Assembly (NCBI RefSeq): GCF_008710155.1
Contig: NZ_VYPZ01000003.1
Span: 62,001-126,000, forward strand
Direction: 5' to 3'
Source: Sphingobium limneticum
GTDB taxonomy: Bacteria > Pseudomonadota > Alphaproteobacteria > Sphingomonadales > Sphingomonadaceae
Length of the DNA: 64,000 bases
The notes below the pieces were generated by a model. It searched no databases. It was not told the DNA's origin and saw only the letters and a program-made list of their open reading frames with translations. How positions within the stretch are numbered: position 1 is the first letter of the stretch; the number at the start of each line of letters is the position of its first letter. The position numbers were made by a program, and so were the translations under genes. This document shows, piece after piece, positions 51,097 to 60,228 of this stretch.

Positions 51097-53694
51097 TTAT
51101 TCGGCCGTTTCGGCCGGCGCAGCTTTCTTCTTAGCCGGTGCCTTCTTGGCAGCAGGCTTCTTGGCCGCGGGCTTCTTCTCAGCCGCATCCTTTTTGGGCG
51201 CGGCCTTCTTTTTGGCTGGGGCCTTCTTGCCCTTCTTCGCCGGTGCCGCTGCGGCGCGCGCGTCGATCAACTGCGCCGCTTCCTCCAGCGTCAGCTGGTC
51301 CTTGTCCACCGTCTTGGGCAGCGTCGCATTGGTCGTGCCATCGGTGACGTAGGCGCCATAACGGCCTTCCATCAGCTTGATCTCGGCCTCGGTACGCGGA
51401 TGCGCGCCCAGTATCTTCAGCGGCTCGCGCCCGCCGCTCGACCGGCCGCCCCGGTTCGCCGCTTCGGCCAGCTTGACGACGGCGCTGTTCATGCCGACCT
51501 CGAAAATCTCGGCCGTATTCGCCAGACGCCCATATTTGCCGTCATGCAGCAGATAGGGGCCAAAGCGCCCGATATTGGCCACGATCGGCTTGCCCGTCTC
51601 CGGATGCAGGCCGACCTCACGCGGCAGGCTCAACAGCTTGACCGCCCAGTCCAGCGTCATCTCGCCATCGGGCAGATCCTTGGGAATGGAGCCACGCTTG
51701 GCCTCCTTGCCCTCTCCCATTTCGATATAGGGGCCGAAGCGGCCGGACTTCCTGACGATATCCTGCCCCGTTTCGGGATGCTGGCCCAGCACCTCCGGTC
51801 CGCTATCCGCACCTTCGCTGCCGCCCGGCTGACCGAATTTGCGGGTATATTTGCACTCCGGATAGTTGGAGCAGGCAATGAACGCACCGAACCGACCGCC
51901 ACGCAGCGACAATTGCCCATCCGCGCACAGCGGGCAGGCACGCGGATTGCTGCCGTCTGCCTTGGGCGGAAACAGCATCGGCTCCAGAAACTTGTCCAGC
52001 TCCGCCGTGATGTCGGACGGCTTCTGCTCCATGATCTCGGCCGTCTTAGGCTTGAAATCGCGCCAGAAGGCTTCCAGCACGGCCTGCCACTGGGCACGGC
52101 CGCCGGAAATATCGTCCAGCTCGTCTTCCAGCCCCGCCGTGAAATCATAGGACACATAGCGTTCGAAGAAGCGTTCCAGAAACGCCGTCACCAGCCGTCC
52201 GCTTTCCTCGGCGAAGAAGCGGTTCTTCTCGATCCGCACATAGTCGCGGTCTTTCAGCACCTGAAGCGTCGACGCATAGGTGGACGGACGCCCGATCCCC
52301 AATTCTTCCAGGCGCTTGACTAGCGACGCTTCGGAATAGCGCGGCGGTGGCTGGGTGAAATGCTGATCGGCCGTGACCTTCTTCTTGGCCGGCGCATCTC
52401 CCTCGCTCATGCGCGGCAGCAGCTTGCTGTCGTCGTCATCGCTGTCGTCGCGACCTTCCTCGTACAGGGCGAGGAAGCCGGGGAAGATCACCACCTGTCC
52501 GGTGGCGCGCAGCGCATGCTGGCCGGTCTGTTCGACCAGATCGATCGTCGTGCGTTCCAGCCGCGCGGACGCCATCTGGCTCGCCAGCGCCCGCTTGAAG
52601 ATCAGGTCGTACAGCCGCGCATGATCGCCGCTGCCCACCTTGTCGCGGTTGAACTCGGTCGGACGGATGGCCTCATGCGCTTCCTGCGCATTCTTCGCCT
52701 TGGTCTGATACTGGCGCGGCTTTTCGGGCAGGTAACCGCCGTCATAGCGTTCCGCGATAGCCTTGCGCGCGGCGGAAATGGCGCTGCCGTCCATCTGCAC
52801 GCCGTCGGTACGCATGTAAGTGATCGCGCCGTCTTCATACAGCTGCTGCGCGATCCGCATCGTGTGGCTGGCGGAGAAACCCAGCTTGCGCGCAGCTTCC
52901 TGCTGCAAGGTCGACGTCGTGAACGGCGCAGGAGGATTGCGGCTGACCGGCTTCGTCTCGACCTTGTCGACGGTAAAGCGCCCGGCTTCCACATCGGCCT
53001 TGGCCGCCATGGCGTCGCCTTCCTTGCCGATGGTCAGGCGCTCGATCTTCTCGCCCTTCCAGCGGACGAGGCGCGCGGTGAAGCCCTGCCCGCCCTGCTC
53101 CATCTCGGCCGCGACCGACCAATATTCCTGCGGGGTAAAGCTCTCGATCTCACGCTCGCGCTCCACCACCAGCCGCAAAGCGACCGATTGCACACGACCG
53201 GCCGACTTCGCGCCAGGCAGTTTGCGCCACAGCACCGGCGACAGGGTGAAGCCCACCAGATAGTCGAGCGCGCGGCGCGCGCGGTACGCGTCGATCAGAT
53301 CTTCGTCCAGCGCGCGGGGCTTGGCCATCGCGTCCAGCACTGCGGCCTTGGTAATGGCGTTGAACGTCACCCGCTCCACGACCGACGGCAGCGCCTTCTT
53401 GGCGCGCAGCACTTCCTGCACATGCCAGCTGATCGCTTCCCCTTCGCGATCAGGGTCAGTCGCCAGGATCAATCGCGTCGCCTTCTTGGACGCGTCGGCA
53501 ATGGCTTTCAGCTGCTTGCCCTTGTCGCCATAATTTTCCCACGACATGGCAAAACCGTCGTCCGGGTCCACCGACCCGTCCTTGGCGGGCAGGTCGCGAA
53601 TATGACCGTAGCTGGCGAGGACGTGGAAATCGCCGCCCAGATATTTCTCGATGGTCTTCGCCTTGGCGGGCGATTCGACGATGACAAGTTGCAT
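51097..53694 (-). CDS. topA: DNA topoisomerase I
   Basis: 865 residues. N-terminal Toprim (VIVESPAKAKTIEKYLGG, then DPDREGEAISWH), the catalytic tyrosine in AITYMRTDG, C-terminal zinc-ribbon-like repeats (CPLCADG, IACSNYPECKYTRKFG) and a Lys/Ala-rich tail of about 60 residues. It relaxes negative supercoils by single-strand passage. The basic tail (AAPKKDAAEKK and similar) is typical of alphaproteobacterial TopA. Last gene of the plsY-dprA-topA group. Confidence 0.97.
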   Translation of the reverse strand: MQLVIVESPAKAKTIEKYLGGDFHVLASYGHIRDLPAKDGSVDPDDGFAMSWENYGDKGKQLKAIADASKKATRLILATDPDREGEAISWHVQEVLRAKKALPSVVERVTFNAITKAAVLDAMAKPRALDEDLIDAYRARRALDYLVGFTLSPVLWRKLPGAKSAGRVQSVALRLVVEREREIESFTPQEYWSVAAEMEQGGQGFTARLVRWKGEKIERLTIGKEGDAMAAKADVEAGRFTVDKVETKPVSRNPPAPFTTSTLQQEAARKLGFSASHTMRIAQQLYEDGAITYMRTDGVQMDGSAISAARKAIAERYDGGYLPEKPRQYQTKAKNAQEAHEAIRPTEFNRDKVGSGDHARLYDLIFKRALASQMASARLERTTIDLVEQTGQHALRATGQVVIFPGFLALYEEGRDDSDDDDSKLLPRMSEGDAPAKKKVTADQHFTQPPPRYSEASLVKRLEELGIGRPSTYASTLQVLKDRDYVRIEKNRFFAEESGRLVTAFLERFFERYVSYDFTAGLEDELDDISGGRAQWQAVLEAFWRDFKPKTAEIMEQKPSDITAELDKFLEPMLFPPKADGSNPRACPLCADGQLSLRGGRFGAFIACSNYPECKYTRKFGQPGGSEGADSGPEVLGQHPETGQDIVRKSGRFGPYIEMGEGKEAKRGSIPKDLPDGEMTLDWAVKLLSLPREVGLHPETGKPIVANIGRFGPYLLHDGKYGRLANTAEIFEVGMNSAVVKLAEAANRGGRSSGGREPLKILGAHPRTEAEIKLMEGRYGAYVTDGTTNATLPKTVDKDQLTLEEAAQLIDARAAAAPAKKGKKAPAKKKAAPKKDAAEKKPAAKKPAAKKAPAKKKAAPAETAE

Positions 53695-53791
53695 TCAGGC
53701 CCCGGCTTGGAAATCTCTCACGTACACGCGCGAGTCTGTAGGGTGGTGGCGGGGCGCGTCAACCCAGTCATTACCGGACGCTATTCCCGCC

Positions 53792-54463
53792 TCAGGCAAA
53801 GATATCGGCCAGCGCGCTCTCGTCCGCGTCACCCGACAGCGTCAGATAGGCCAGAGTCCAGCATATGCCGCTCAGGATCGTCGCGCCGGCCGCCATCAGG
53901 TTGACGAGCATGTTGAACGGCAGCGAATCCAGACTTTGGTCGCCAATCATGACGGATATCAGCCCACCGACCAGGATCATGACGATCAGGAACGGTGTCC
54001 AGATCAGTAGACCCAGCCCCAATATCCGCCAGCGGTTGCCCTGCGTCAGCTGGCTGCTGCGCCCCATCGCCTCCGATACGCTCAGATCCTCGCGCAGCAG
54101 GGCCGGCAGGCCGACCGCCCAGCGAGCCAGCAGCATCAGCCCCGGCACGATCAGCAGGAGCAACCCGAAGATGACGGCCAGGTTGGTAAGCAGGCTGAAA
54201 CCGAAAGCCGCACCGAAACGCGGCCTGATCGCGACGCCAGGCAACCGAGCCTGCAACGTGTGGAAAACCGCCAGCACCGACAGGAAGAACAGCGCGACAT
54301 TGCCGATCATGTTGCCGGCCCGCGGCGCATAGGTGTCCACTGCGCCGCCCAGTGCCGCCATCACCAGCGCCATGGCGCCATAGCGACCGATATTGTCGGT
54401 TATCGCCACCATGGCGGCCGACAATGTCGCGCCAATATCCAGACGTTGTACAGCATCGCTCAT
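53792..54463 (-). CDS. Multi-pass membrane protein coupled to dprA
   Basis: 223 residues with about five to six membrane segments. It contains SQLTQGNRWRILGLGLLIW, a pattern typical of YciC/GPDPase-memb-like inner membrane proteins, but no catalytic motif. Function unknown. Its ATG overlaps the dprA stop as ATGA, so translation is coupled to dprA. The next gene on the strand is topA, 97 bp further. Confidence 0.82.
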   Translation of the reverse strand: MSDAVQRLDIGATLSAAMVAITDNIGRYGAMALVMAALGGAVDTYAPRAGNMIGNVALFFLSVLAVFHTLQARLPGVAIRPRFGAAFGFSLLTNLAVIFGLLLLIVPGLMLLARWAVGLPALLREDLSVSEAMGRSSQLTQGNRWRILGLGLLIWTPFLIVMILVGGLISVMIGDQSLDSLPFNMLVNLMAAGATILSGICWTLAYLTLSGDADESALADIFA

Positions 54464-55542
54464 GACAGGGATATCTTTCCTCCTGAATGACGGTCGGTCC
54501 GCCCCGCCAATTCCAGTTCCAGCAGCACCGTCTGCACCACGGCCGGCGACAGGCCGGACAGGCGGATGACTTCGTCGATCGGCACCGGCGCGGATCCCAG
54601 CAGGCCGATCACCGTCGCTCGCTCCTGTTCGGCTACATCGCTCGACACCGGTTGCCCGATAAAGTCGAAACTCTCCTGCCGCACCATGCGCGGGTCGATG
54701 CTGCCCACCGCTTCCAATATGTCGGCGGCATTCTGGATCAGGATCGCGCCGTCGCGGATCAACTGGTTGCATCCCTGCGCGCGCGGATCGAGCGGGGATC
54801 CCGGCACGGCCATCACCTCTCGCCCGGCCTCGGCCGCCAGTCGTGCGGTGATGAGCGAACCGGATTTCGGCGCCGCCTCCACCACCACCGTACCCAGCGC
54901 TAGTCCCGCGATGATGCGATTGCGCGCCGGGAAATGGCGGGCCAATGGCTGGGTACCGGGTGGATGCTCGGTCACGACCAGTCCCTGTCCGGCGATCTGT
55001 TCCTGAAGCGCGGCATTTTCCGGCGGGAAGGCGATGTCGATGCCGCATGCGATCACCGCGATCGTCCCGCTGTCGATCGACCCGCGATGCGCCTCCGTAT
55101 CGATGCCGCGCGCCAGCCCGGACACGGTGATCGCACCGCGCTGCCCCAGATCCTGCGCCAGGCTGCGGGCGAAGCGGCAGGCGGCGGCCGACGCATTGCG
55201 CGCGCCGACGATGGCGATGCACTGCCCGGCGGCCAGCGCCGCATCGCCGCGCAGGATCAGCGCCGGCGGTGCCCCGTCGAACGCCTCCAGCAGCGCGGGA
55301 TAATCGGCGTCGCCCATCAGCAGATAGCGGGCGCCCAGCGCGCGGCTTTGCGCGATTTCCTTTTCCACCGTGCCGGCATCGGCCACGGTTGCCCGCCCGC
55401 CGCCGCGCGCCGCCAGATCGGGAATGGCGCGCAGCGCTTCGGTTGCCGTACCGAAGCGGGCGAGCAATTGTCGATAGCTGACCGGACCGATCCGGGGGGA
55501 GCGGATGAGCCGCAGCCGGTCGAACCGCTCCCGCTCACTCAT
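54460..55542 (-). CDS. dprA: DNA-processing protein DprA
   Basis: 360 residues. An N-terminal SAM-like helical region (RLRLIRSPRIGPVSYRQLLARFG), the Rossmann domain with IVGARNAS and VSGLARGIDTEAHRGSI, VVVEAAPKSGSLITARLAAEAGREVMAVPGSP, and a C-terminal winged-helix (VIGLLGSAPVPIDEVIRLSGLS). DprA loads RecA onto incoming single-stranded DNA in transformation. It shares 4-bp overlaps with plsY upstream and the membrane protein gene downstream. Confidence 0.96.
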   Translation of the reverse strand: MSERERFDRLRLIRSPRIGPVSYRQLLARFGTATEALRAIPDLAARGGGRATVADAGTVEKEIAQSRALGARYLLMGDADYPALLEAFDGAPPALILRGDAALAAGQCIAIVGARNASAAACRFARSLAQDLGQRGAITVSGLARGIDTEAHRGSIDSGTIAVIACGIDIAFPPENAALQEQIAGQGLVVTEHPPGTQPLARHFPARNRIIAGLALGTVVVEAAPKSGSLITARLAAEAGREVMAVPGSPLDPRAQGCNQLIRDGAILIQNAADILEAVGSIDPRMVRQESFDFIGQPVSSDVAEQERATVIGLLGSAPVPIDEVIRLSGLSPAVVQTVLLELELAGRTDRHSGGKISLS

Positions 55543-56150
55543 TCGGTGGCGGCGCCTTTGGAAGTGCCGATCTTGGGCTCCTCACCCTTCATCAGCCGGC
55601 CGATATTGGCGCGGTGGCGCCACAGCACGATCAGCGCAAGCGCGAGGGCGACCGGCACCAGGTCGATCCGCCCGAACGCCCACATGGCGATCGGCGCACT
55701 GATCGCCGCCGCCATGCCGCCGACCGACGACCATTTGGTCCCGAACAGTGCCGCCAGCCAAACCGCGGCGAAGATGCAGCCAGCCGGCCAGAACATCGCC
55801 GTCACCACGCCCATCATCGTCGCCACGCCCTTGCCCCCGGCAAAGCGCAGCCACACGGGATAGCAATGGCCGATAAAAGCCATGGCGCCTGCCATGGGTC
55901 CGCCACCATCGACCAGCCAGGCGCCGATCAGCACCGCCGCCGCGCCCTTGAGCAGGTCCAGCAGCAAGGTCGCTGCCGCCAGCCCCTTGCGCCCGGTGCG
56001 CAGCACATTGGTCGCGCCGATATTGCCCGACCCGATCTGCCGCAGGTCGCCGGCACCGGTGACACGGGTCAGGATCAGGCCAAAGGGGATGGAGCCGAGC
56101 AGATAGCCCAGCACGAGCACTAAAGCGGGAAGAAGCCAGGGAGGTGTCAT
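55539..56150 (-). CDS. plsY: Glycerol-3-phosphate acyltransferase PlsY
   Basis: 203 residues with five to six membrane helices. YLLGSIPFGLILTRVTG, DLRQIGSGNIGATNVLRTGRKG and LRFAGGKGVATMMGV are PlsY motifs. It transfers acyl groups from acyl-phosphate to glycerol-3-P at the inner membrane. I use the ATG at 56150 (MTPPWLLP) over an upstream start at 56174. Head of the plsY-dprA-membrane protein run (ATGA overlap with dprA). Confidence 0.95.
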   Translation of the reverse strand: MTPPWLLPALVLVLGYLLGSIPFGLILTRVTGAGDLRQIGSGNIGATNVLRTGRKGLAAATLLLDLLKGAAAVLIGAWLVDGGGPMAGAMAFIGHCYPVWLRFAGGKGVATMMGVVTAMFWPAGCIFAAVWLAALFGTKWSSVGGMAAAISAPIAMWAFGRIDLVPVALALALIVLWRHRANIGRLMKGEEPKIGTSKGAATE

Positions 56151-56221
56151 GCAATTCGCCAGTAAATGTTGCACGCGACCATAGCGTGACAGACGCGCGG
56201 AGCAATGGGGTTAGGATGCGC

Positions 56222-56764
56222 TTAACGCACCCGCGCCGGATTGCCGACCACCGTTGCACCCGCAGGCACTTCGCGCGTCACGACGCTACCGGCACCGATG
56301 AGCGCATCGTCGCCAATGGACACGCCCGGCAGGATGATCGCCCCGCCTCCGATCCACACATTGCGCCCGATGCGGATCGGCCGGCCCCATTCGATCCCGG
56401 TGGCGCGCGCCGCGGGATCGCGCGGATGGTCGGCGGTCAATATCTGTACGCCTGTGCCGATCTGCGTGCCATTGCCGATCGTGACTTCCACCACGTCCAG
56501 GATGACGCAGTTGAAGTTCAGGAACACGCCATCGCCCAGAAAGATATTGAAGCCATAATCGCAATGGAAAGGCGGCCTGATGGTCGATCCCGCGCCCAGC
56601 TTGCCCAGCCGCTCGCGCAGTAGCGCCTCCCGCTCGGGTGGCAGGGTCGCGTTGAACCGCTGCATCCATTCCGCAGCCGCTAGCTGGTCCGCGATGATCT
56701 CCGCATCATTGGCATGATAGGGTTCCCCCGCGATCATCTTCTGCTTCATGCTGCGTTCGGCCAT
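56222..56764 (-). CDS. Sugar O-acetyltransferase (maltose acetyltransferase type)
   Basis: 180 residues. N-terminal Mac domain (MKQKMIAGEPYHANDAEI) and a left-handed beta-helix of hexapeptide repeats (for example VTIGNGTQIGTGVQIL, IRIGRNVWIGGGAIILPGVSIGDDALIGAGSVV). The histidine in LTADHPRDP is the usual catalytic residue. It acetylates a hydroxyl of sugars with acetyl-CoA. Three ATGs in a row at 56770-56762 exist; the third has GGGAG six nt before it. Divergent from murI. Confidence 0.92.
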   Translation of the reverse strand: MAERSMKQKMIAGEPYHANDAEIIADQLAAAEWMQRFNATLPPEREALLRERLGKLGAGSTIRPPFHCDYGFNIFLGDGVFLNFNCVILDVVEVTIGNGTQIGTGVQILTADHPRDPAARATGIEWGRPIRIGRNVWIGGGAIILPGVSIGDDALIGAGSVVTREVPAGATVVGNPARVR

Positions 56765-56864
56765 CATCATCTCCCTGATATGGATCGGCGAAGTGGCAGT
56801 CGGGCGGGTCATTTGCAAGCGCAGGGCGTTGACACTCCGCGTCCATGAAGCGACACAGCCAGCC

Positions 56865-57668
56865 ATGACGGTCGCACCAGACGCTCCCATCCTCTTCTTC
56901 GATTCCGGCGTAGGGGGGCTATCCATCCTGGCCCCTGCCCGCGCGGCGTTGCCCACTGCCCGGATCGTCTATGCCGCCGACAGTGCTGGCTTCCCCTATG
57001 GTACGAAGAGCGAGGCGGAAATCGCCGCGCGCGTGCCCGCGCTTCTCGGCCGGCTGGTGGAACGCTATCGCCCGCGCCTCGCCGTCATCGCCTGCAACAC
57101 GGCGTCCACCATCGCGCTCCAGCATGTCCGCGCCGCGCTCGATATACCCGTCGTCGGCACCGTTCCGGCGATCAAACCCGCCGCCCTGCTCTCCAAAAGC
57201 CGGGTCTTCGGCGTGCTCGGCACCGACGCCACCGTGCGCCAGCCCTATGTCGATCGCCTCGCGGCCGAACATGGCGCGGACTGTACCGTGCTGCGCCATG
57301 GCTCGGCTGCGCTGGTGCAACTGGCCGAAGCGAAGCTGCGTGGCGAACCGCTCGACCCGCAGGTCGCCCGCGATGCGCTCCATGGCCTCATCGACCAGCC
57401 GGGCGGCGACCGGATGGACATGGTCGTGCTGGCCTGCACCCATTTCCCTTTGGTCGAACAGGAACTGGCCGCCGCCGCACCCCACCCCATGGGCTTCGTC
57501 CATGGCGGCGAAGGCATCGCCCGGCGCATCCAATATCTGACCCAAGGCCAGCCCTGGCCCGACGCGCCAGCGCCCGGCATAGCGGTCTTCACCCGTGTCG
57601 ATGAAAAGCAGGAAGCCTTACGCCCGACGCTCGCCAGCTATGGTCTCGATCGCATCGACGCGCTTTGA
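56865..57668 (+). CDS. murI: Glutamate racemase
   Basis: 267 residues. [12 protein letters not shown] (Asp13), VIACNTAST (Cys77) and [13 protein letters not shown] (second cysteine) are the catalytic motifs. It provides D-glutamate for peptidoglycan. The open frame begins further upstream, but [13 protein letters not shown] at 56865 is the sensible start. hemA follows in the same direction after 178 bp. Confidence 0.96.
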   Translation: MTVAPDAPILFFDSGVGGLSILAPARAALPTARIVYAADSAGFPYGTKSEAEIAARVPALLGRLVERYRPRLAVIACNTASTIALQHVRAALDIPVVGTVPAIKPAALLSKSRVFGVLGTDATVRQPYVDRLAAEHGADCTVLRHGSAALVQLAEAKLRGEPLDPQVARDALHGLIDQPGGDRMDMVVLACTHFPLVEQELAAAAPHPMGFVHGGEGIARRIQYLTQGQPWPDAPAPGIAVFTRVDEKQEALRPTLASYGLDRIDAL

Positions 57669-57846
57669 AAAGCCATGGGCCTTTTGTCCAATGGCCAAAG
57701 GGTTCGATCAGTCTGATAGGTATTTCCCCCTAAAGTTGCGAGCGGTTATCGCTGGTAATGACGGGAATGCGCGGTTAAATGCGGCATCGGCAGAGGATGG
57801 CGCAGCGATAAAAATGACGCGCGCGAATGAAACGGGAAGAAGCGTA

Positions 57847-59073
57847 GTGAACTACAAGCACATCTTTTCGCAGGCGATCGACCGGCTCCATGAAGAAGGT
57901 CGCTATCGCGTGTTCATCGACATCCTGCGCAATCGCGGGGCCTATCCCAACGCCCGCTGCTTCCACGGCCATAACGGGCCCAAGCCCATCACCGTCTGGT
58001 GTTCCAACGACTATCTCGCCATGGGTCAGCATCCCAAGGTCGTCGCCGCCATGGAGGAAGCGCTGCACGATGTCGGCGCCGGCTCCGGCGGCACCCGCAA
58101 TATCGGCGGCAACACCCATTATCATATCGATCTGGAAGGCGAACTGGCCGATCTGCATGGCAAGGAAGGCGCCCTGCTCTTCACCTCGGGCTATGTCTCG
58201 AACGAAGCGACTCTCTCCACGCTCGCCAAGCTGCTGCCCGGCTGCATCATCTTCTCGGACGAACTGAACCATGCCTCGATGATTGCGGGCATCCGCAATT
58301 CGGGCTGCGAAAAGCGCGTCTTCCGTCACAATGACGTCGATCATCTGCGTGAATTGCTGGCGGCCGAAGACCCCGAAGCGCCCAAGCTGATCGCCTTCGA
58401 AAGCGTCTATTCGATGGACGGCGACGTCGCGCCCATCGCTGCGATCTGCGATCTCGCCGACGAATATAACGCCCTCACCTATCTCGACGAAGTCCATGCC
58501 GTGGGCATGTACGGTGCGCGCGGCGGCGGCATTTCGGAACGCGACGATGTCGCCGACCGCCTGACCATCATCGAAGGCACGCTGGGCAAGGCGTTCGGTG
58601 TCATGGGCGGCTATATCGCGGCCGACCAGATGATCATCGACGTGATCCGCAGCTATGCGCCGGGCTTCATCTTCACCACCTCGCTGTCTCCGGTGCTGGT
58701 CGCCGGCGTTCTGGCGAGCGTGCGTCACCTCAAGGCGTCGAGCGAAGAGCGTGAAGGTCAGCAAGCCTCCGCCGCCAAGCTCAAGCAGTTGATGCGCGAC
58801 GCCAGCCTGCCGGTGATGGACTCGGTCACGCATATCGTGCCGCTCATGGTGGGCGACCCGGTGAAGGCCAAGCGGATCAGCGACATTTTGCTGGCTGAAT
58901 ATGGCGCCTATGTGCAGCCGATCAACTACCCCACGGTCCCCCGCGGCACGGAGCGCCTGCGCTTCACCCCCGGCCCCGCACACACCGAAGAGATGATGCG
59001 CGACCTGGTGTCGGCGCTGGCGGAAATCTGGGATCGTCTGGAACTGGAAAAAACGGCGCGTCAGGCGGCGTAA
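57847..59073 (+). CDS. hemA: 5-Aminolevulinate synthase
   Basis: 408 residues. PLP-dependent alpha-oxoamine synthase: substrate segment [41 protein letters not shown] and PLP-binding Lys248 in EGTLGKAFG. It makes 5-aminolevulinate from glycine and succinyl-CoA, the C4 haem route typical of alphaproteobacteria. GTG start at 57847 with GAAGAAG upstream. Succinyl-CoA from the propionate module could feed it, though this is general metabolism. Confidence 0.97.
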   Translation: MNYKHIFSQAIDRLHEEGRYRVFIDILRNRGAYPNARCFHGHNGPKPITVWCSNDYLAMGQHPKVVAAMEEALHDVGAGSGGTRNIGGNTHYHIDLEGELADLHGKEGALLFTSGYVSNEATLSTLAKLLPGCIIFSDELNHASMIAGIRNSGCEKRVFRHNDVDHLRELLAAEDPEAPKLIAFESVYSMDGDVAPIAAICDLADEYNALTYLDEVHAVGMYGARGGGISERDDVADRLTIIEGTLGKAFGVMGGYIAADQMIIDVIRSYAPGFIFTTSLSPVLVAGVLASVRHLKASSEEREGQQASAAKLKQLMRDASLPVMDSVTHIVPLMVGDPVKAKRISDILLAEYGAYVQPINYPTVPRGTERLRFTPGPAHTEEMMRDLVSALAEIWDRLELEKTARQAA

Positions 59074-59108
59074 GTTGGCGGGAGAGCTGGACTTTCCCTG
59101 CCCAACTT

Positions 59109-59139
59109 CCGTTCGTCCTGAGCCTGTCGAAGGGTGCGC
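59109..59139 (+). repeat. Left 31-bp terminal repeat of the GIY-YIG cassette (family C)
   Basis: Begins CCGTTCGTCCTGAGC and ends GGTGCGC. Its inverted copy at 59459-59489 matches 28 of 31 positions. Only 15 bp separates it from the end of the nuclease gene. Confidence 0.88.
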
Positions 59140-59154
59140 TCTAACCTAGCCTTA

Positions 59155-59439
59155 TTAATCCTGCCGATTGCGAGCGAGCAATTTCAATCGCCCCCAATCG
59201 CCATCGATCAAGGCTTGTTTCTTGGCGCGGCTCCATCCCTTGATCCTGCGTTCAGCAGCCAGTGCCTCATCCCGCGTCCCGAGAGATTCTGTCCAGACCA
59301 GAACCACCGGCCTGCGCGCAATAATATATCCGGGGATCAAACCTTGCTGATGTTGAGCGACGCGCGTTTCCAAATCCTCTGTATGGCCCGCGTAAAAAGA
59401 CCCGTCGCCGCACCGAAGAAGATAAGCATGGAATGCCAT
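59155..59439 (-). CDS. Solitary GIY-YIG nuclease-like protein (UPF0213 type)
   Basis: 94 residues forming one GIY-YIG domain: AYLLRC in place of GIY, FYAGHT in place of YIG, Arg26 and His30 (ETRVAQHQ), and the metal-binding Glu63 in EALAAERRIKGW; the C-terminus GDWGRLKLL is family-typical. Catalytic residues appear complete. No DNA-recognition domain is attached. It is framed by 31-bp inverted repeats that belong to a family found elsewhere in the window without a gene, which suggests a mobile or repeat-associated cassette. Convergent with hemA. Confidence 0.88.
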   Translation of the reverse strand: MAFHAYLLRCGDGSFYAGHTEDLETRVAQHQQGLIPGYIIARRPVVLVWTESLGTRDEALAAERRIKGWSRAKKQALIDGDWGRLKLLARNRQD

Positions 59440-59458
59440 GCCACATTCTATCCGCGGA

Positions 59459-59489
59459 GCGCGTCCTTCGACAAGCTCAGGACGAACGG
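59459..59489 (-). repeat. Right 31-bp terminal repeat of the GIY-YIG cassette (family C)
   Basis: GCGCGTCCTTCGACAAGCTC then AGGACGAACGG is the inverted copy of the unit at 59109-59139, with 3 mismatches. It begins 19 bp upstream of the nuclease start codon. Confidence 0.88.
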
Positions 59490-59583
59490 ATGTGGGTTCT
59501 GGCCGGATTCCCTGGCGAAGCGATAAGCTGGAACCATGATAGCGACAGACGCATTCCCGTCGCCCTCTTCAAACTGATAGACC

Positions 59584-60228
59584 TCAAACCCGGATCAACC
59601 CACCCCGCACGGCATAGCCGCGATAGAGCGTCCGGCTATGCGGGAACCCACCCATATCCTGTGCCAGCCGTTCGATCGCGGGCGCCAATTCCCGGCGCGG
59701 CGATACGTGAAACTTGCCCAGCCACCCGAACAGCGCCCGCTTCCACAGCGCAGGCAAAGCCTCCTGCTGCCCGAAGTCGACGATTTCCAGTTTGCCGCCC
59801 GGCGCCACGCACCGCGCCGCCTGCGCCAGAGCCATTTCCCATTCCGGGATCATCGACAGCGCATAGCTGATGAACACCCGCTCGAACGTCGCGCGGCCAA
59901 AGAGCGCCTGCGCATCGAAACCGCAGGCATCGCCTTGCGCCAGCATCACCCGGTCGCCCATGCCTGTTTTGGCCACCGACGCCCGCGCCGTGTCCAGCAT
60001 CGCTTCGCTGATATCGACGCCACAGAGCCGTGCCTGCGGCCAAGCCTTGCCCACGGCGATCAGGTTGCGCCCGGTGCCACAGCCAATCTCCAGCACCGCG
60101 CCGCCGGCCGGTACGTCCAGATCGGCGATCAGACCGTCGCGGCCCAGCAGATAATATTTGCGCGTCAGGTCGTAAAAGTGCCGCTGGTAACGATAGACCC
60201 CGTCCATCAACTGGCTATGGCCGCTCAT
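59584..60228 (-). CDS. btaB: Betaine-lipid N-methyltransferase BtaB
   Basis: 214 residues. SAM motif I VLEIGCGTGRN (45-55 region), motif post-I LCGVDISEAMLDTA, and an N-terminal MDGVYRYQRHFYDLTRKYYLLGRD typical of BtaB. It adds three methyl groups to diacylglyceryl-homoserine to give DGTS. The ATG at 60228 overlaps the btaA stop (TGATG), so the two are coupled. btaA upstream confirms the call; on its own it would be a generic methyltransferase. Confidence 0.87.
   Translation of the reverse strand: MSGHSQLMDGVYRYQRHFYDLTRKYYLLGRDGLIADLDVPAGGAVLEIGCGTGRNLIAVGKAWPQARLCGVDISEAMLDTARASVAKTGMGDRVMLAQGDACGFDAQALFGRATFERVFISYALSMIPEWEMALAQAARCVAPGGKLEIVDFGQQEALPALWKRALFGWLGKFHVSPRRELAPAIERLAQDMGGFPHSRTLYRGYAVRGGLIRV

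Noticed and set aside
57669..57846. An FNR/FnrL box upstream of hemA
   Set aside because: There is no TTGAT-N4-ATCAA-like sequence in the gap; GCCAT/ATGGC near 57675-57695 is too weak to call.
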